A stretch of 64,000 nucleotides of DNA from Shewanella waksmanii ATCC BAA-643 (GCF_000518805.1 NZ_JAEH01000010.1:61334-125333); one strand, 5' to 3'. Shown: positions 27,158-36,432, counted from the first letter of the stretch. Notes: a model not told the origin generated them from the letters alone. Made by a program: numbers and translations.

Positions 27158-27373
27158 TTATAAGCGGTCTATCTCTTTACCAAGTTGATAAGATTTGTCG
27201 GTCACAATGGTTTCTAGCGTGGCAACCCGTTGTTTTACCTGTTCGAGTTCAGCTTGTAGTGCTTCAACCTCTGCATTGGTTGCACTGTGGGCGTGGCGTT
27301 TATTATATTCCTTGTAAGCACTGACAGAAAAAGCGCCGATAATGGCAATTGCCGCGATCTCAAATGGTCCCAT
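27158..27373 (-). CDS. PspB-like small membrane protein
   Basis: This 71-residue protein has an N-terminal membrane helix (about 4-20), a short basic segment (KEYNKRHAH) and a C-terminal coiled coil (EVEALQAELEQVKQRVATLETIVTDKSYQLGKEIDRL). The arrangement, and the RVATLETIVTD segment in particular, resembles phage-shock protein B and the PspC tail. No pspA, pspC or pspF is adjacent, so a role in the Psp response is only a suggestion. An AGAGGG ribosome-binding site precedes the ATG. Confidence 0.7.
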   Translation of the reverse strand: MGPFEIAAIAIIGAFSVSAYKEYNKRHAHSATNAEVEALQAELEQVKQRVATLETIVTDKSYQLGKEIDRL

Positions 27374-27584
27374 AGTTTTCCCTCTCTATTCTTATAAACT
27401 CATATCAAACTCATTCTGATATGCCGTTAACTTTGTTTGTTGTGGTTATCTTAAGCTATAGCAAAGACTATACCAGTTACAAAAGTCACTAATTTTCATC
27501 TACTTAAAAAAATCTGTGACAAATCAACCTTTAACGTTAGGTTGCTTTGACCAACGAATGGCTTTTTTCACCATCGTCTTTACC

Positions 27585-30227
27585 CTAAGTGCCATGCTTT
27601 AGCATCCGCTCACTGATACTAATGCACTGCTGTTCGGCTTGGATGGCTAACTTGAGTCCACGCTGACTAACGGTTGATAATTGTGCTTGTTGCGTCAACG
27701 TATTTTGTAACCGCTGTTTGCCATTATAACTGCAGCTCATTGGCAGTAAGTATTGGCTATACAGTGCCATAAATTTCTCATCTCTATGGCTATCTAATTG
27801 TTCAAGTTGTGCCAATCTTTCTTCTGCTGTTGCTTGGCTGAGGGCTTTTTGCTCACTAGGGTAAAGATGCTGCATTACCGTCGCCAGTTGCGCAAATTGA
27901 GTTGGTGTTGTGGGCGCCGTTTGTTGCATGACTTTGTTTAGCCAGCGACGTTTTTGTTGGGATTGCCGCTGTGAAGCTTTAGCGGCCAATAAGTAATTTG
28001 CACCGCTATCACTGTTATCTCGTTGACTCTCTTGGTTCAGTAGTCGATTAATGTTGGGGTAATCGTAGCGGCTCAAATGAATCAAGATACCCCAACGCTG
28101 CTGCTGGGGTAATTGCAGCCGCTCAAATCCCTCTTTTCCGTTAAGCAGTTTAGCGAGATGGTGCTGGGCACTTAGGCTCGTTGCGAAATGGATATACTGT
28201 TCAAACCACAGGTCACGCAGGGTCGTGTTGGCGCTATTTTGCATGGCTAAACGTAAACTCATCTGCTCAACCCCATTGAGGGCTTGGCGAGCATAGCGTT
28301 GATGCAAAGGCTGCACCTGTTCTAGATACACTTTGGCTTGTTTTAGCTGGTTTAGTACTTGGGCCAATACTTGCGGCTCAGTTTCGCTAGGCAAGTTGAC
28401 AAATATGGCGCCAAAATACTGCTGTAAGCTCAACTGCCCTTGAAGCACACTGTTCCACAACCCTTGCCACAACATGCTTCTGAGTTGATCATCTTGCAGC
28501 TTACCAATTTCAAACAACGCCGTTTGCAGCGACTTGTTGTCTAGTTCTACATTGACGTAACCCCAGTCTTGATAATTGGGATAAACCAGATCTGGGCAGC
28601 GGCTGCCAACTAAGCGCTTAACATCTGTTGTGGCGCCATCATAGGTAACAACCACGGTTGAATTGCGGTGCAGTGCATTGCGCCCTTTGGTGAATAGACC
28701 AATTTTAACGGTTTGACTCTTAAAGTTATCTTGCGGCGAGTCAAGGCCACTTTGATGTAGTACAAATCGGCTGATACGGTTGTTGTTGCATTGAAATTCA
28801 GCCTTGAGGGTATTCAAGCCGCTGGAAAGGACCCATTGTTGATACCAAGGCGTTAAGTCTGTTTTAGCGGCTTTTGCTAGAGTGTCGAGAAAGGATTCAC
28901 TCGGCGTGCTTTGAAATCGATATTGGGTGAGAAAATCTTGTATTCCCTGATAGAAAGCCCGATCGCCTATCAAGTGGTTTAACTGCTTTAAGCTCGACAG
29001 CCCTTTTTGCTGGGTAATGGCATCAACATGTTGAAGTGGTGAGTTAGGGTTGATGGCACTAGGCTGCAATGCATGGCTCGATACCAGTAGGTCTTCGTTG
29101 TAGGCCTGTTGTTTATCAAAAGTATGCTGTGGTACCGCAGATTGATGAGCATCATCAGTTAGCTGCTGCGATATATATAACGCCATACTTTCATTGAGCC
29201 ATTGTTGGTCCCACCATTTTATTGCCACCAAATTACCGAACCACTGGCGGGTTAGATCGCTCAATATAGGTTGCTGCGACTGCTGTTGTTGTTGCTGCCA
29301 GAAGTCGCGTTCGTTGACTAAGTTAGTTGCACTACTTTCCGTCGCAAATGGAATAGAGACCGGCACTAGCACTTGGTTGTATTGGCCAAAGGGATAATCA
29401 ACCCCTAAACGTTGTGCTAGCTTTTCAATGCTGGCTTGAGTGCGGCTGAAAAACTGTTGTGGCTCAACCTGCTGCATCTGCGATTGTCTGACATATAGGC
29501 CTAAACTGGGTTGACCTTGTTGCTGCCAAAAATGAAATGGCCCCGCATGCAGCGAAAACTGGTAAGGGCTAATGGTTTCTGTCTGGGCAAATTGCCAGCG
29601 CCTAGCTTGTTGCTCTTCAACAACTTCAACCGCGGCAGTGGTGCTGATGACTTGCCATGAACTGGGCGCGGTAACTTGCAATGAGAAGGTGGCTCGAATA
29701 TCAAGTTGGTCGAACAGGGGAAACAGTTTCTTAGCCGATGACGGTTTGAGAAACGAAAACAAGTAGTCTTGACCATCTATTGGATCTTGCAGTCGATATA
29801 AGCCATCAGGCTCTGAGCTATAGGGGCGTTGATAGTGAAGGGTAATTTGATTGCGGCCGCTATTAAGTAACCTAGCCGGTAAGGTAAATACCTGATTGTC
29901 ATAGTTGGGATATAGTGGCCTACCATTCAGGGTAAATTGACTCACCTGTGCCGTCGCTAGATCAATTTTGATTGGCTCGCGATTGTCCGTTAATGAAAAG
30001 CTGAGCTGGGCGTGGCCACGAAGTTGCTGCGGGTCGGTAATATCCAATTGATATTGGTAACTCACATCGCTAATTCTGGCTTGACGTGCTTGGGCTTGTT
30101 GCTGCGTGAGTCCACTGTTTATCGTGGGGGTAGGTTGGTCTATCACAGTTTTGGTAGCATTACAGGCATTTAAAACAAAGCAACCCAATACCACTAAGCC
30201 AATACGCAAACAGTTCAAGTGCAGCAA
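27585..30227 (-). CDS. M1 aminopeptidase-family lipoprotein with a lost active site
   Basis: This 880-residue predicted lipoprotein (LNAC, C22) follows the M1 aminopeptidase fold: an N-terminal beta saddle (about 50-230), a thermolysin-like domain (about 235-480) and a helical C-terminal domain. The core LTRQWFGNLVAIKWWDQQWLNES aligns with the M1 zinc region, but the HExxH zinc motif is replaced by SDLTR at 323-327, so both histidines and the general-base glutamate are absent. The substrate-binding GAMEN motif is replaced by SSATN at 298-302. Only the third-ligand glutamate (E346 of NES) remains. Peptidase activity is not expected. No ATG fits: a stop lies just upstream, and TTG at 30227 or TTG at 30218 must start it. 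It follows the lpoB terminator. Confidence 0.85.
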   Translation of the reverse strand: MLHLNCLRIGLVVLGCFVLNACNATKTVIDQPTPTINSGLTQQQAQARQARISDVSYQYQLDITDPQQLRGHAQLSFSLTDNREPIKIDLATAQVSQFTLNGRPLYPNYDNQVFTLPARLLNSGRNQITLHYQRPYSSEPDGLYRLQDPIDGQDYLFSFLKPSSAKKLFPLFDQLDIRATFSLQVTAPSSWQVISTTAAVEVVEEQQARRWQFAQTETISPYQFSLHAGPFHFWQQQGQPSLGLYVRQSQMQQVEPQQFFSRTQASIEKLAQRLGVDYPFGQYNQVLVPVSIPFATESSATNLVNERDFWQQQQQQSQQPILSDLTRQWFGNLVAIKWWDQQWLNESMALYISQQLTDDAHQSAVPQHTFDKQQAYNEDLLVSSHALQPSAINPNSPLQHVDAITQQKGLSSLKQLNHLIGDRAFYQGIQDFLTQYRFQSTPSESFLDTLAKAAKTDLTPWYQQWVLSSGLNTLKAEFQCNNNRISRFVLHQSGLDSPQDNFKSQTVKIGLFTKGRNALHRNSTVVVTYDGATTDVKRLVGSRCPDLVYPNYQDWGYVNVELDNKSLQTALFEIGKLQDDQLRSMLWQGLWNSVLQGQLSLQQYFGAIFVNLPSETEPQVLAQVLNQLKQAKVYLEQVQPLHQRYARQALNGVEQMSLRLAMQNSANTTLRDLWFEQYIHFATSLSAQHHLAKLLNGKEGFERLQLPQQQRWGILIHLSRYDYPNINRLLNQESQRDNSDSGANYLLAAKASQRQSQQKRRWLNKVMQQTAPTTPTQFAQLATVMQHLYPSEQKALSQATAEERLAQLEQLDSHRDEKFMALYSQYLLPMSCSYNGKQRLQNTLTQQAQLSTVSQRGLKLAIQAEQQCISISERMLKHGT

Positions 30228-30276
30228 TCCCCAAAATGACTAATTATTAGGGGCACTATTTTTAACATTTAGCCAT

Positions 30277-30306
30277 AAAAAAACCAGCGATTTCGCTGGT
30301 TTTTTT
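30277..30306 (-). terminator. Intrinsic terminator after lpoB
   Basis: Arms AAAAACCAGCGA and TCGCTGGTTTTT with flanking A/T runs lie between lpoB and the M1-like gene, both on the minus strand. The M1-like gene therefore probably has its own promoter. Confidence 0.88.
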
Positions 30307-30320
30307 ATCAATGGCTAAGA

Positions 30321-30914
30321 TTACAAGCCTAAAAACGATTTTGACTTAGTTTTACGGATCTCTTTTTCGTCAGACCATTCAATTAAGCCCGTCTCTAAAT
30401 CCATTAAACGCATGGTCATTTTGTAGTACACATCTTTAGTACTGCCATCTTGTTTGACAATACTTGATAGGTTGCCATACAGCATATATTGCGCACCAAT
30501 TTGGCGACCAAAGCTTATCGCCGTTGATGGGTCAACCATGCCGGAGTTATTTTGGTAGTCTAACTGTTTGCGTACTGAGTCGACCTTGGTCATGTCGATA
30601 AAACGGAACTTACCAGAGCGTAGCAACTTGTTGCTGATTGAGTCAGTGACTGACTCGGTATCGATATGCTCAGAAGTTTTGTTCTTTATCTTGTCAACAA
30701 AGATAATTGGACGGTCATTGGCAGTCATTGCCACCACAGGTGGGAAGGTGAGCATGCTATCAACCATTTTAGCGGTGATCGCTTGTAGGTCGGTAGAGCC
30801 AAAGTTTTCATTGACGGTTTCAACTTCAGTCGCATCACCATATTGGACTTTCGATTGGCAACCCGCAAGGCCGATGGCCACTGCAATGATAAATATTAGA
30901 TTGAACTTTTTCAT
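30321..30914 (-). CDS. lpoB: Penicillin-binding protein activator LpoB
   Basis: LpoB is an outer-membrane lipoprotein that reaches through the peptidoglycan to stimulate the PBP1b synthase. The 197-residue protein has a lipobox (LAGC, C19) and then a flexible stretch. A globular domain follows from about residue 50 with RPIIFVDKIKNKTSEHIDTESVTDSISNKLLRSGKFRFID, FGRQIGAQYMLYGNLS and LMDLETGLIEWSDEKEIRK, all typical of LpoB. It is the last gene of a minus-strand cluster, 114 bases after the COG3014 gene, with a terminator behind it. Confidence 0.9.
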   Translation of the reverse strand: MKKFNLIFIIAVAIGLAGCQSKVQYGDATEVETVNENFGSTDLQAITAKMVDSMLTFPPVVAMTANDRPIIFVDKIKNKTSEHIDTESVTDSISNKLLRSGKFRFIDMTKVDSVRKQLDYQNNSGMVDPSTAISFGRQIGAQYMLYGNLSSIVKQDGSTKDVYYKMTMRLMDLETGLIEWSDEKEIRKTKSKSFLGL

Positions 30915-31028
30915 AAAATACCGATTCCTGTATGGTTGATTCGGAACTGTGTCAGTTGTCAGCCTATGTATTTTTGAACCGATAGAATACCAAGCTCAAA
31001 CTGTGCGACTAAGACTATTAAACAGTAC

Positions 31029-32395
31029 CTATATAATTATTGAATAAAAACGGGTGTAATTTCCAGTATCAATTGCCCAAACCAGTGTCGTGCGTCCAGT
31101 TTCAATAGTAATTTCTGCTGTTGAGCGGCTGTCGAGGCCGACATTATATTGGCCAGCATCGACATAACTTCGGGCTATTTGTGCTTGCTGTGGCAAGGTC
31201 AACCAACTGCGGCGATCGGCTTGTTCGCTGACCACATTAAAGATTTGCATCGCGATAGCACCATAATCAGTTTCATTATGCCGGCGCTTAGAGTCACTTC
31301 TGACGCTGCTGGCCATTTCAGCTTTGGCATAGACTCGCGCCGCTTGGCGTACCAGCGCCATGGGTAGCTCTTCTTTTAATGCTGTCACCGCTAAGGCGTC
31401 GATGTTAGCAATGGTTTGCGCTTTTAGGGGGCTAGGAAGCCCAGTTATATTTGCCGCTTTAGCGCGAGGAGGCATAAACGAGTAGGTTGCTAATGAAGCT
31501 GTTTGCCAGTTGCCATCAATACGAAAAGGCACACTGAAGCTCTGCTTTTCAGGCACAAACCCCGCTCTACAATGAAAACAACTTGGCCTTGGTCTTTACC
31601 TCGTTGCGGGGCTTTGCCCCAACGTTGCTGAAATTCTTGCGCTTGAGGCATGGAAAGTTGCTGAGCTAATCTGACTAAATCTTGTTGTAAAAATCGATTT
31701 TTAGGTGCCATTTGTGCGGCTTTTCGATAGTCAATAAAGGCATCATTGGGTTCGCCGAGCAACTCATACAGCAACCCAGTGGTGTAATAACTATAAGCAT
31801 TTAGGAACGAGCTCGTCACGTCTCCGGCAGCAGTCTCTAAACGGTTAATTTCCGCATCAACTGTCCCATTGGCCATTGCCTGAACGGATTTTTCTGACTT
31901 TTGGTAGCGGCGTTGCTCGTCACTTTGAAGTTGGTTAGCTCGGCGGACTTCAACGAGTGCCCCTTGGCTGTCACCGCTAAAGAGGTAGTTCAGCGCTTGA
32001 TACTGATGCAACATGATGCGCTCATACCCAGGGCCTCGATAGGGGATAACATTGTCATTAATAAACACACTACTTGCGGTGGCCCCCAAATCACTGACAG
32101 AGAGCGTGGCTTGGTCATCAAACTGCTTATATCCCTGCTCCGCCGCTTCAAAATATTGGCGGCTAGTGGCAAAATCGCCACTTATTTGCGCGACACGCCC
32201 TGCTTCTTGGGCGTAGAGTAGCCCATCGGCGCCATCAATTTTACCACTTATCTCTTGGATACCCGCACTTGGGGTCGCGCTATTAAGCTGGGCTTTCACC
32301 GGGTGTAGCTGTGAAGGGTAGTTGATAAAAATACTATTCAGTGCGCAGCCTGATAAAGATAAACACAGTAAAGCAATCACTAGCGCTTGTTTCAT
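31029..32395 (-). pseudogene. COG3014-family lipoprotein, split by a single-base frameshift
   Basis: Two overlapping reading frames together make one protein of the COG3014 family, lipoproteins encoded near lpoB in many gammaproteobacteria. The 5' part (from the ATG at 32395; lipobox LSGC, C17) contains TPR-like helices and reads to QGQVVFIVERG, then shifts into LCLKSRAS and stops at 31490. The 3' part continues correctly as VPEKQSFSVPFRIDGNWQ from 31556 to the stop at 31029. One missing T within the GGTTTGTG run (minus strand, about 31557-31563) would restore VERGFVPEKQ. It may be a real inactivation, a recent mutation or a sequencing error. The start overlaps the def stop by 4 bases (ATGA). 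Confidence 0.85.
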
Positions 32396-32877
32396 TGTGC
32401 AAGCTCCATCTGTATGCGCTGGCGTTCAACTAAGGTGATGCCTTGCAGGTGATCATGCTCGTGCTGAAAGATACGAGCAATAAAATCGTCCATTATTTGT
32501 TGTTGCCATTGGCCCGTTAGGGTTTGAAAGCGTACGGCAATTTTAGTGTATCTGGCAATACTAATGCGTTGTTTGCCTAACGACAAGCAGCCTTCTTCTC
32601 CCCACTGGCGTTGTGGCTCTATGGCTTTAAAGCTAGGGTTACACATAACCGTAGGCTGCATCATTGGTGCTTCTGGATAACGCGGGTTAGGTTGTGATGC
32701 AACAATAAACATCGCCACAGACTGTCCCACCTGTGGTGCAGCGATGCCGACCCCAGAGTGACTTAGCATTAGCGCCATCATCTCATTACTCAGCTGTTGT
32801 AGTGATGAGTCAAAGTGAACCACAGGCTTTGCCGGTTGCAGTAGCTTAGGGTCACCATGTTGAATAATGCTTAGCAT
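32392..32877 (-). CDS. def: Peptide deformylase, second-type paralogue
   Basis: Peptide deformylase removes the N-formyl group from new proteins using a bound metal. All three motifs are present: GVGIAAPQVG, EEGCLSL (metal-ligand cysteine) and the HExxH motif HEHDHLQG. The 161-residue protein is diverged from the main housekeeping enzyme and not linked to fmt, so it is probably an accessory copy. The ATG at 32877 is preferred to one at 32883 because the AAAGGA ribosome-binding site overlaps the earlier codon. It lies 29 bases downstream of slyX, and its stop overlaps the start of the COG3014 gene, so the genes are co-transcribed. Confidence 0.9.
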   Translation of the reverse strand: MLSIIQHGDPKLLQPAKPVVHFDSSLQQLSNEMMALMLSHSGVGIAAPQVGQSVAMFIVASQPNPRYPEAPMMQPTVMCNPSFKAIEPQRQWGEEGCLSLGKQRISIARYTKIAVRFQTLTGQWQQQIMDDFIARIFQHEHDHLQGITLVERQRIQMELAQ

Positions 32878-32906
32878 TGTCATCCTTTATTGTCACTTCA
32901 GGCTCA

Positions 32907-33119
32907 CTAGTAATGCGGTGGCGGTGTTTCTTTGGCTTGTGATGCGACGTTGCTTGGCTCGGCTGCACGCAGCTTGCTGACTAATAAACGTATCGTTTCT
33001 TGCTGCTTTTCTATGCATTCATTTAGCGTAATGACCTGTTGATTGAGCGCTTCAATCGTATCATCTTGAAAAGCCTGCTTCATTTCTAATTCGGCGACGC
33101 GTTGTTCTAGTTGTTGCAT
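32907..33119 (-). CDS. slyX: SlyX family protein
   Basis: SlyX is a small coiled-coil cytoplasmic protein of unknown function. From the ATG at 33119 it has 70 residues, with LEQRVAELEMKQAFQDDTIEALNQQV as the coiled coil. The ending SNVASQAKETPPPHY is the family's diagnostic C terminus. The frame extends to 33149, but that part overlaps the end of the upstream WD40 gene and is not conserved. As in E. coli, slyX sits close to and divergent from an fkpA-type gene, here with the WD40 lipoprotein gene between them. Confidence 0.92.
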   Translation of the reverse strand: MQQLEQRVAELEMKQAFQDDTIEALNQQVITLNECIEKQQETIRLLVSKLRAAEPSNVASQAKETPPPHY

Positions 33120-33133
33120 GTTGTTCTCTAATT

Positions 33134-34084
33134 TTAGGGGACGGCCCAAGTTTCCAATAAACCGTTACTGCTAAAGCTGATCAAGTGTTGATTAGCCATG
33201 TTTGCAACAGAGTATACTACGGCACCCTTAATTTGCGCATGTTCGGTACGGTTTACCCGCCAGTTGGCGATTTTTTTACCATTTTCCACTTGCCACAATA
33301 TGACCTCTCTAGCGGGAGTGCCAGTCATTAGCCATTGACTGTCATTGGTAAAGCGGGCGGTTGAAAAGTTCATCGTTCGGCGTTTGATATTAAGCTCACT
33401 AATCAAGTTACCATCGCTAACCTGCCATATTTTAGCCATATTGGTACTGTCTCCTGCAAATGCGAGACTGGCATCGTGGTTAAGCGCGACTTGGGTCACT
33501 CTTGAATCCAATGTCCATTGCTGCAGTGGTTGCCCAGTATCTGTGCGCCAGACAATGGTTTGGTTGTCATTCGCGCCGCTAATGGCGATGTCACCATTAG
33601 CCGATATGGCCACTCGGTTAATTTTTTCACTGTGGCCGAGAAACTGGATCAAACGGTTTTGCTGCGGATCGAGTGACATCACGCTAGCGTCACTTAATCC
33701 TACCAATAAATTACCCCGGTTAGAGATGGCCACAGATTGACCGGAAGCCGGCAGAGACCACCAACCTAAAGATTGACCATTACTAATTTGCCACAGGGCA
33801 ACTGACTGTTTGCTTAACGAGGCTGCGAAACGACCATTGGGCGAAATTGCGGTATCAATGGCGTCGCTGTTGTTTTCGGCTCCATGTACCCAGTGGTATT
33901 TTTGTTGTTTTGTATTGAGATCCCACAGCTGTAAATCTGCGTTGCTGGTACTGATTAAGGCTAACTGTGCATCTTCTGAAATAGTGGCACTATAACTTGG
34001 TTGGCTAATGAGCTGCTGATCGGCAGTTTTTGGCTGACAGGCGCTCAAACAGGTTAAGAAAATAAGTAAAAAGACTTTTTTCAT
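33134..34084 (-). CDS. WD40-repeat lipoprotein
   Basis: This 316-residue predicted lipoprotein (lipobox LSAC, C16) is a beta-propeller. Repeats ending in a W-D-like pair are visible: LQLWDLNTKQQ, VALWQISNGQ, TIVWRTDTGQ, AKIWQVSDGN, VILWQVENGK and LLETWAVP, which gives about six to seven blades after the first 30 residues. Such proteins usually serve as protein-binding platforms. It is the first gene of a minus-strand cluster with slyX, def, COG3014 and lpoB; slyX starts 14 bases after its stop. A GGGGAG ribosome-binding site precedes the ATG. Partner unknown. Confidence 0.88.
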   Translation of the reverse strand: MKKVFLLIFLTCLSACQPKTADQQLISQPSYSATISEDAQLALISTSNADLQLWDLNTKQQKYHWVHGAENNSDAIDTAISPNGRFAASLSKQSVALWQISNGQSLGWWSLPASGQSVAISNRGNLLVGLSDASVMSLDPQQNRLIQFLGHSEKINRVAISANGDIAISGANDNQTIVWRTDTGQPLQQWTLDSRVTQVALNHDASLAFAGDSTNMAKIWQVSDGNLISELNIKRRTMNFSTARFTNDSQWLMTGTPAREVILWQVENGKKIANWRVNRTEHAQIKGAVVYSVANMANQHLISFSSNGLLETWAVP

Positions 34085-34308
34085 GAGCTTCTCCCCGTTG
34101 ATGATGTCGATAGCCCATAAGCTATTTTATGCCATTTAACATTGTTACACACCAGTTTGACAGATTTTACTCAGATTGCTTATCGCACTTAACTGAAAAA
34201 CATGTTAGCAAGAATGTAATTGGTATATGTTAATTAACTAGTATAAAGTGGTTCGCCTTAGATAAGTAAGGTGAGAGCCACTAAAAGAAATTTGCTGAGG
34301 AAGCTTGA

Positions 34309-35091
34309 ATGAAATCTATTTATAAATATTCATTGGTCGCACTAGCCGTAGTTGGTTTAACTGCTTGTAATCAAGAGCAGTCAGTTGCAGAAACAGTGAA
34401 AACCGTTGAACTGACCACAGAAGCACAGAAAGAAGCGTATAGCGTGGGTGCATCAATTGGTAAATACATGTCAGGTCACATTAAAGAGCAAGAAGATTTA
34501 GGTTTCAATGTCGACCGTGATCTTATCATCACTGGTTTCAGCAATGGATTAAATGACGAGCTAAAGCTTACCGAAGAAGAGATGCAAACTGTATTGCAAG
34601 CACTTGACGGCAAGTTAAATGAAAAGCGTCAAGCGCAAGCCACAGCATTAGCTGAAAAAGCACTTGCAGAAAGCCAAGCCTATCTAGATGAAAACAAAGC
34701 TAAAGAAGGCGTGACGACAACTGAGTCTGGTCTTCAGTATGAAGTATTGACTGAAGGTTCTGGTGAAAAGCCAGCTGCTGAAGATACAGTAGAAGTGCAC
34801 TATGTTGGCACACTGACCGATGGTACTGAGTTCGATAGCTCTGTTGCTCGTGGTGAAAGTGCTAAGTTCCCACTAAACCGTGTGATTCCAGGTTGGACGG
34901 AAGGCGTACAATTGATGTCTGTAGGCTCTAAGTATAAGTTCGTTATCCCATCAGAACTTGCTTATGGTGACCGTGATACTGGAACGATTCCTGCCAATTC
35001 TACGCTAATTTTTGAAGTAGAATTACTGTCTATCGAAAAGGCAGCAGCGCCAACAGCAGAAGCTGAAGGTGACCATGGCCACGCTCACTAA
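34309..35091 (+). CDS. fkpA: FKBP-type peptidyl-prolyl isomerase FkpA
   Basis: FkpA is a periplasmic peptidyl-prolyl isomerase and chaperone. The 260-residue protein has an LTAC lipobox-like signal (C20) and so may be a lipoprotein. It then has an N-terminal helical dimerisation domain (about 35-130, [16 protein letters not shown] ... [19 protein letters not shown]) and a C-terminal FKBP domain (about 140-245) with [35 protein letters not shown] and [12 protein letters not shown]. The tail is DHGHAH, which is histidine-rich and could bind metal. A GAGGAAG ribosome-binding site precedes the ATG. It is divergent from the WD40-slyX cluster and has its own terminator. Confidence 0.92.
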   Translation: MKSIYKYSLVALAVVGLTACNQEQSVAETVKTVELTTEAQKEAYSVGASIGKYMSGHIKEQEDLGFNVDRDLIITGFSNGLNDELKLTEEEMQTVLQALDGKLNEKRQAQATALAEKALAESQAYLDENKAKEGVTTTESGLQYEVLTEGSGEKPAAEDTVEVHYVGTLTDGTEFDSSVARGESAKFPLNRVIPGWTEGVQLMSVGSKYKFVIPSELAYGDRDTGTIPANSTLIFEVELLSIEKAAAPTAEAEGDHGHAH

Positions 35092-35110
35092 GCGTTGAGC
35101 ACATGATGTT

Positions 35111-35137
35111 AAAAAGGGCGCCTTAGGCGCCCTTTTT
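35111..35137 (+). terminator. Intrinsic terminator of fkpA
   Basis: Arms AAAAAGGGCGCC and GGCGCCCTTTTT follow the fkpA stop. Confidence 0.88.
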
Positions 35138-35231
35138 ATTGCTTGGCGGATTAATCGTCATGCCTCACTGGCAGGGCAGGCTATAATAGGGTTTCACTAT
35201 TACTTATTCAGCAAAGATGTAGGTTGTAACC

Positions 35232-35609
35232 ATGGAATATGATTTTCGCCGCAATACCATGACAGGAACGTTAGTGGCCAACTTTAGTATGGACCATGAG
35301 ATTCTTGGTTTTTGGTTTGTTGAAGAACTCGGTGAAGATAAGCAGAAACTGCAGCAGATTTTGACGGCAATCGCCCAGTTGCAACAGGGGAGTCTTCATA
35401 GCTGGTCGTTGGTGGGGCGAGGGGTATCGGTCAGTATGGATCAAGAGCAAGTCAGAGTGTTTGCCAATGAAATGGATATGGAAGAAGAGCCACAATTTGA
35501 CGAAGCTTTTTCATTGTACACTGGGGAGTCAGAGGCCCACTGTGGCTTAGAAGATTATTTATATGCGTTACAAAGCTGGCAAGAGTTTGTCAGTGGTCAG
35601 CCTAGTTAG
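35232..35609 (+). CDS. YacL (UPF0231) family protein
   Basis: This 125-residue acidic cytoplasmic protein belongs to the UPF0231/YacL family of unknown function. The opening MEYDFRRNTMTGTLVANFSMDHEILGFWFVEELG is characteristic, and the middle contains a long acidic stretch (NEMDMEEEPQFDE). It is convergent with narP, with a GC-rich hairpin between the two stops. Confidence 0.88.
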   Translation: MEYDFRRNTMTGTLVANFSMDHEILGFWFVEELGEDKQKLQQILTAIAQLQQGSLHSWSLVGRGVSVSMDQEQVRVFANEMDMEEEPQFDEAFSLYTGESEAHCGLEDYLYALQSWQEFVSGQPS

Positions 35610-35621
35610 CCATGCGGCTCA

Positions 35622-35645
35622 GGCCGTGACTTAACGTGCACGGCC
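35622..35645. terminator. Possible bidirectional hairpin
   Basis: GGCCGTG and CACGGCC form a 7-bp GC-rich stem with a 10-base loop between the convergent yacL and narP genes. There is no T-run. Confidence 0.4.
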
Positions 35646-35664
35646 GAGACGTTGAATCAAGCGA

Positions 35665-36294
35665 TTATTGGTTTAAATAGCGTACCGCCATTTCTGTGCG
35701 AGATTTGGCATTGGCTTTTCGCAGTAGATTTTTAACGTGTACCTTTACAGTGCCTTCACTGATATGCAGCTGCTCAGAGATGACACGGTTACTTTTTCCT
35801 TCTGCTAGCTGCTCTAAGATTTGCAATTCGCGTGGGGTTAAATTGCTCACCCACTCTTGCTCATCGGCTGCATCTTTAAGCTCATACAGGTAATCTTCAA
35901 CTGATTCTGAAATCACCCGGTGGCCTTGCATGGTATTTTTTAGTTTCTCAAGCAGCAAATCGGGCTCAGTATCTTTTAGCAAATAGCCATCAGCGCCAGC
36001 ACGGACTAATCGAATCACATCTTGCTTTGCATCACTGACGGTCAAAATCACGATGCGAGATGTCACCCCTTCTTGACGCAGAGCATTAAGTGTATCCAGT
36101 CCAGTCATGCCTTTCATATTAAGATCAAGCAGCACAATATCGGGTTCATCTTCGGCAACGGCCGATAATGCATCCAATCCGGTACCTGCTTCACCAAATA
36201 GGGTGAAATCGGAATCCGAAGTGATTAACTGGCAGATGCCTCGACGAAGTAATGGGTGATCGTCAACGACGAGTACGGAATAGGGTTTACCCAT
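35665..36294 (-). CDS. narP: Nitrate/nitrite response regulator NarP
   Basis: NarP is a response regulator that turns on nitrate and nitrite respiration genes when phosphorylated. The 209-residue protein has a receiver domain (about 5-120) with the acidic pair D11-D12, phospho-acceptor D57 (VLLDLNM) and K107-region, and a LuxR-type helix-turn-helix (about 145-205: LTPRELQILEQLAEGKSNRVISEQLHISEGTVKVHVKNLLRK). It follows narQ in the same orientation, so the pair forms a two-component system. A near-perfect GGAGGT ribosome-binding site precedes the ATG. A NarL/NarP-type binding site lies in the nearby narQ-nrfA gap. Confidence 0.92.
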   Translation of the reverse strand: MGKPYSVLVVDDHPLLRRGICQLITSDSDFTLFGEAGTGLDALSAVAEDEPDIVLLDLNMKGMTGLDTLNALRQEGVTSRIVILTVSDAKQDVIRLVRAGADGYLLKDTEPDLLLEKLKNTMQGHRVISESVEDYLYELKDAADEQEWVSNLTPRELQILEQLAEGKSNRVISEQLHISEGTVKVHVKNLLRKANAKSRTEMAVRYLNQ

Positions 36295-36432
36295 GGATTA
36301 TTGTACCTCCAACTGAAGTCTTATTAATTGACTGTAGTGTCTTGGTGTATGCGCTCAAGCTTACTCTGTCTGCTAGTGAATGCAAGCCTACAGGGCGGGT
36401 GTCATACTGATCTTTCGGTAGGCGATTTATCA

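Noticed and set aside
29194..29397. Plus-strand frame with a run of cysteines
   Set aside because: It is the mirror image of the glutamine-rich (CAG/CAA) stretch of the M1-like gene on the other strand.
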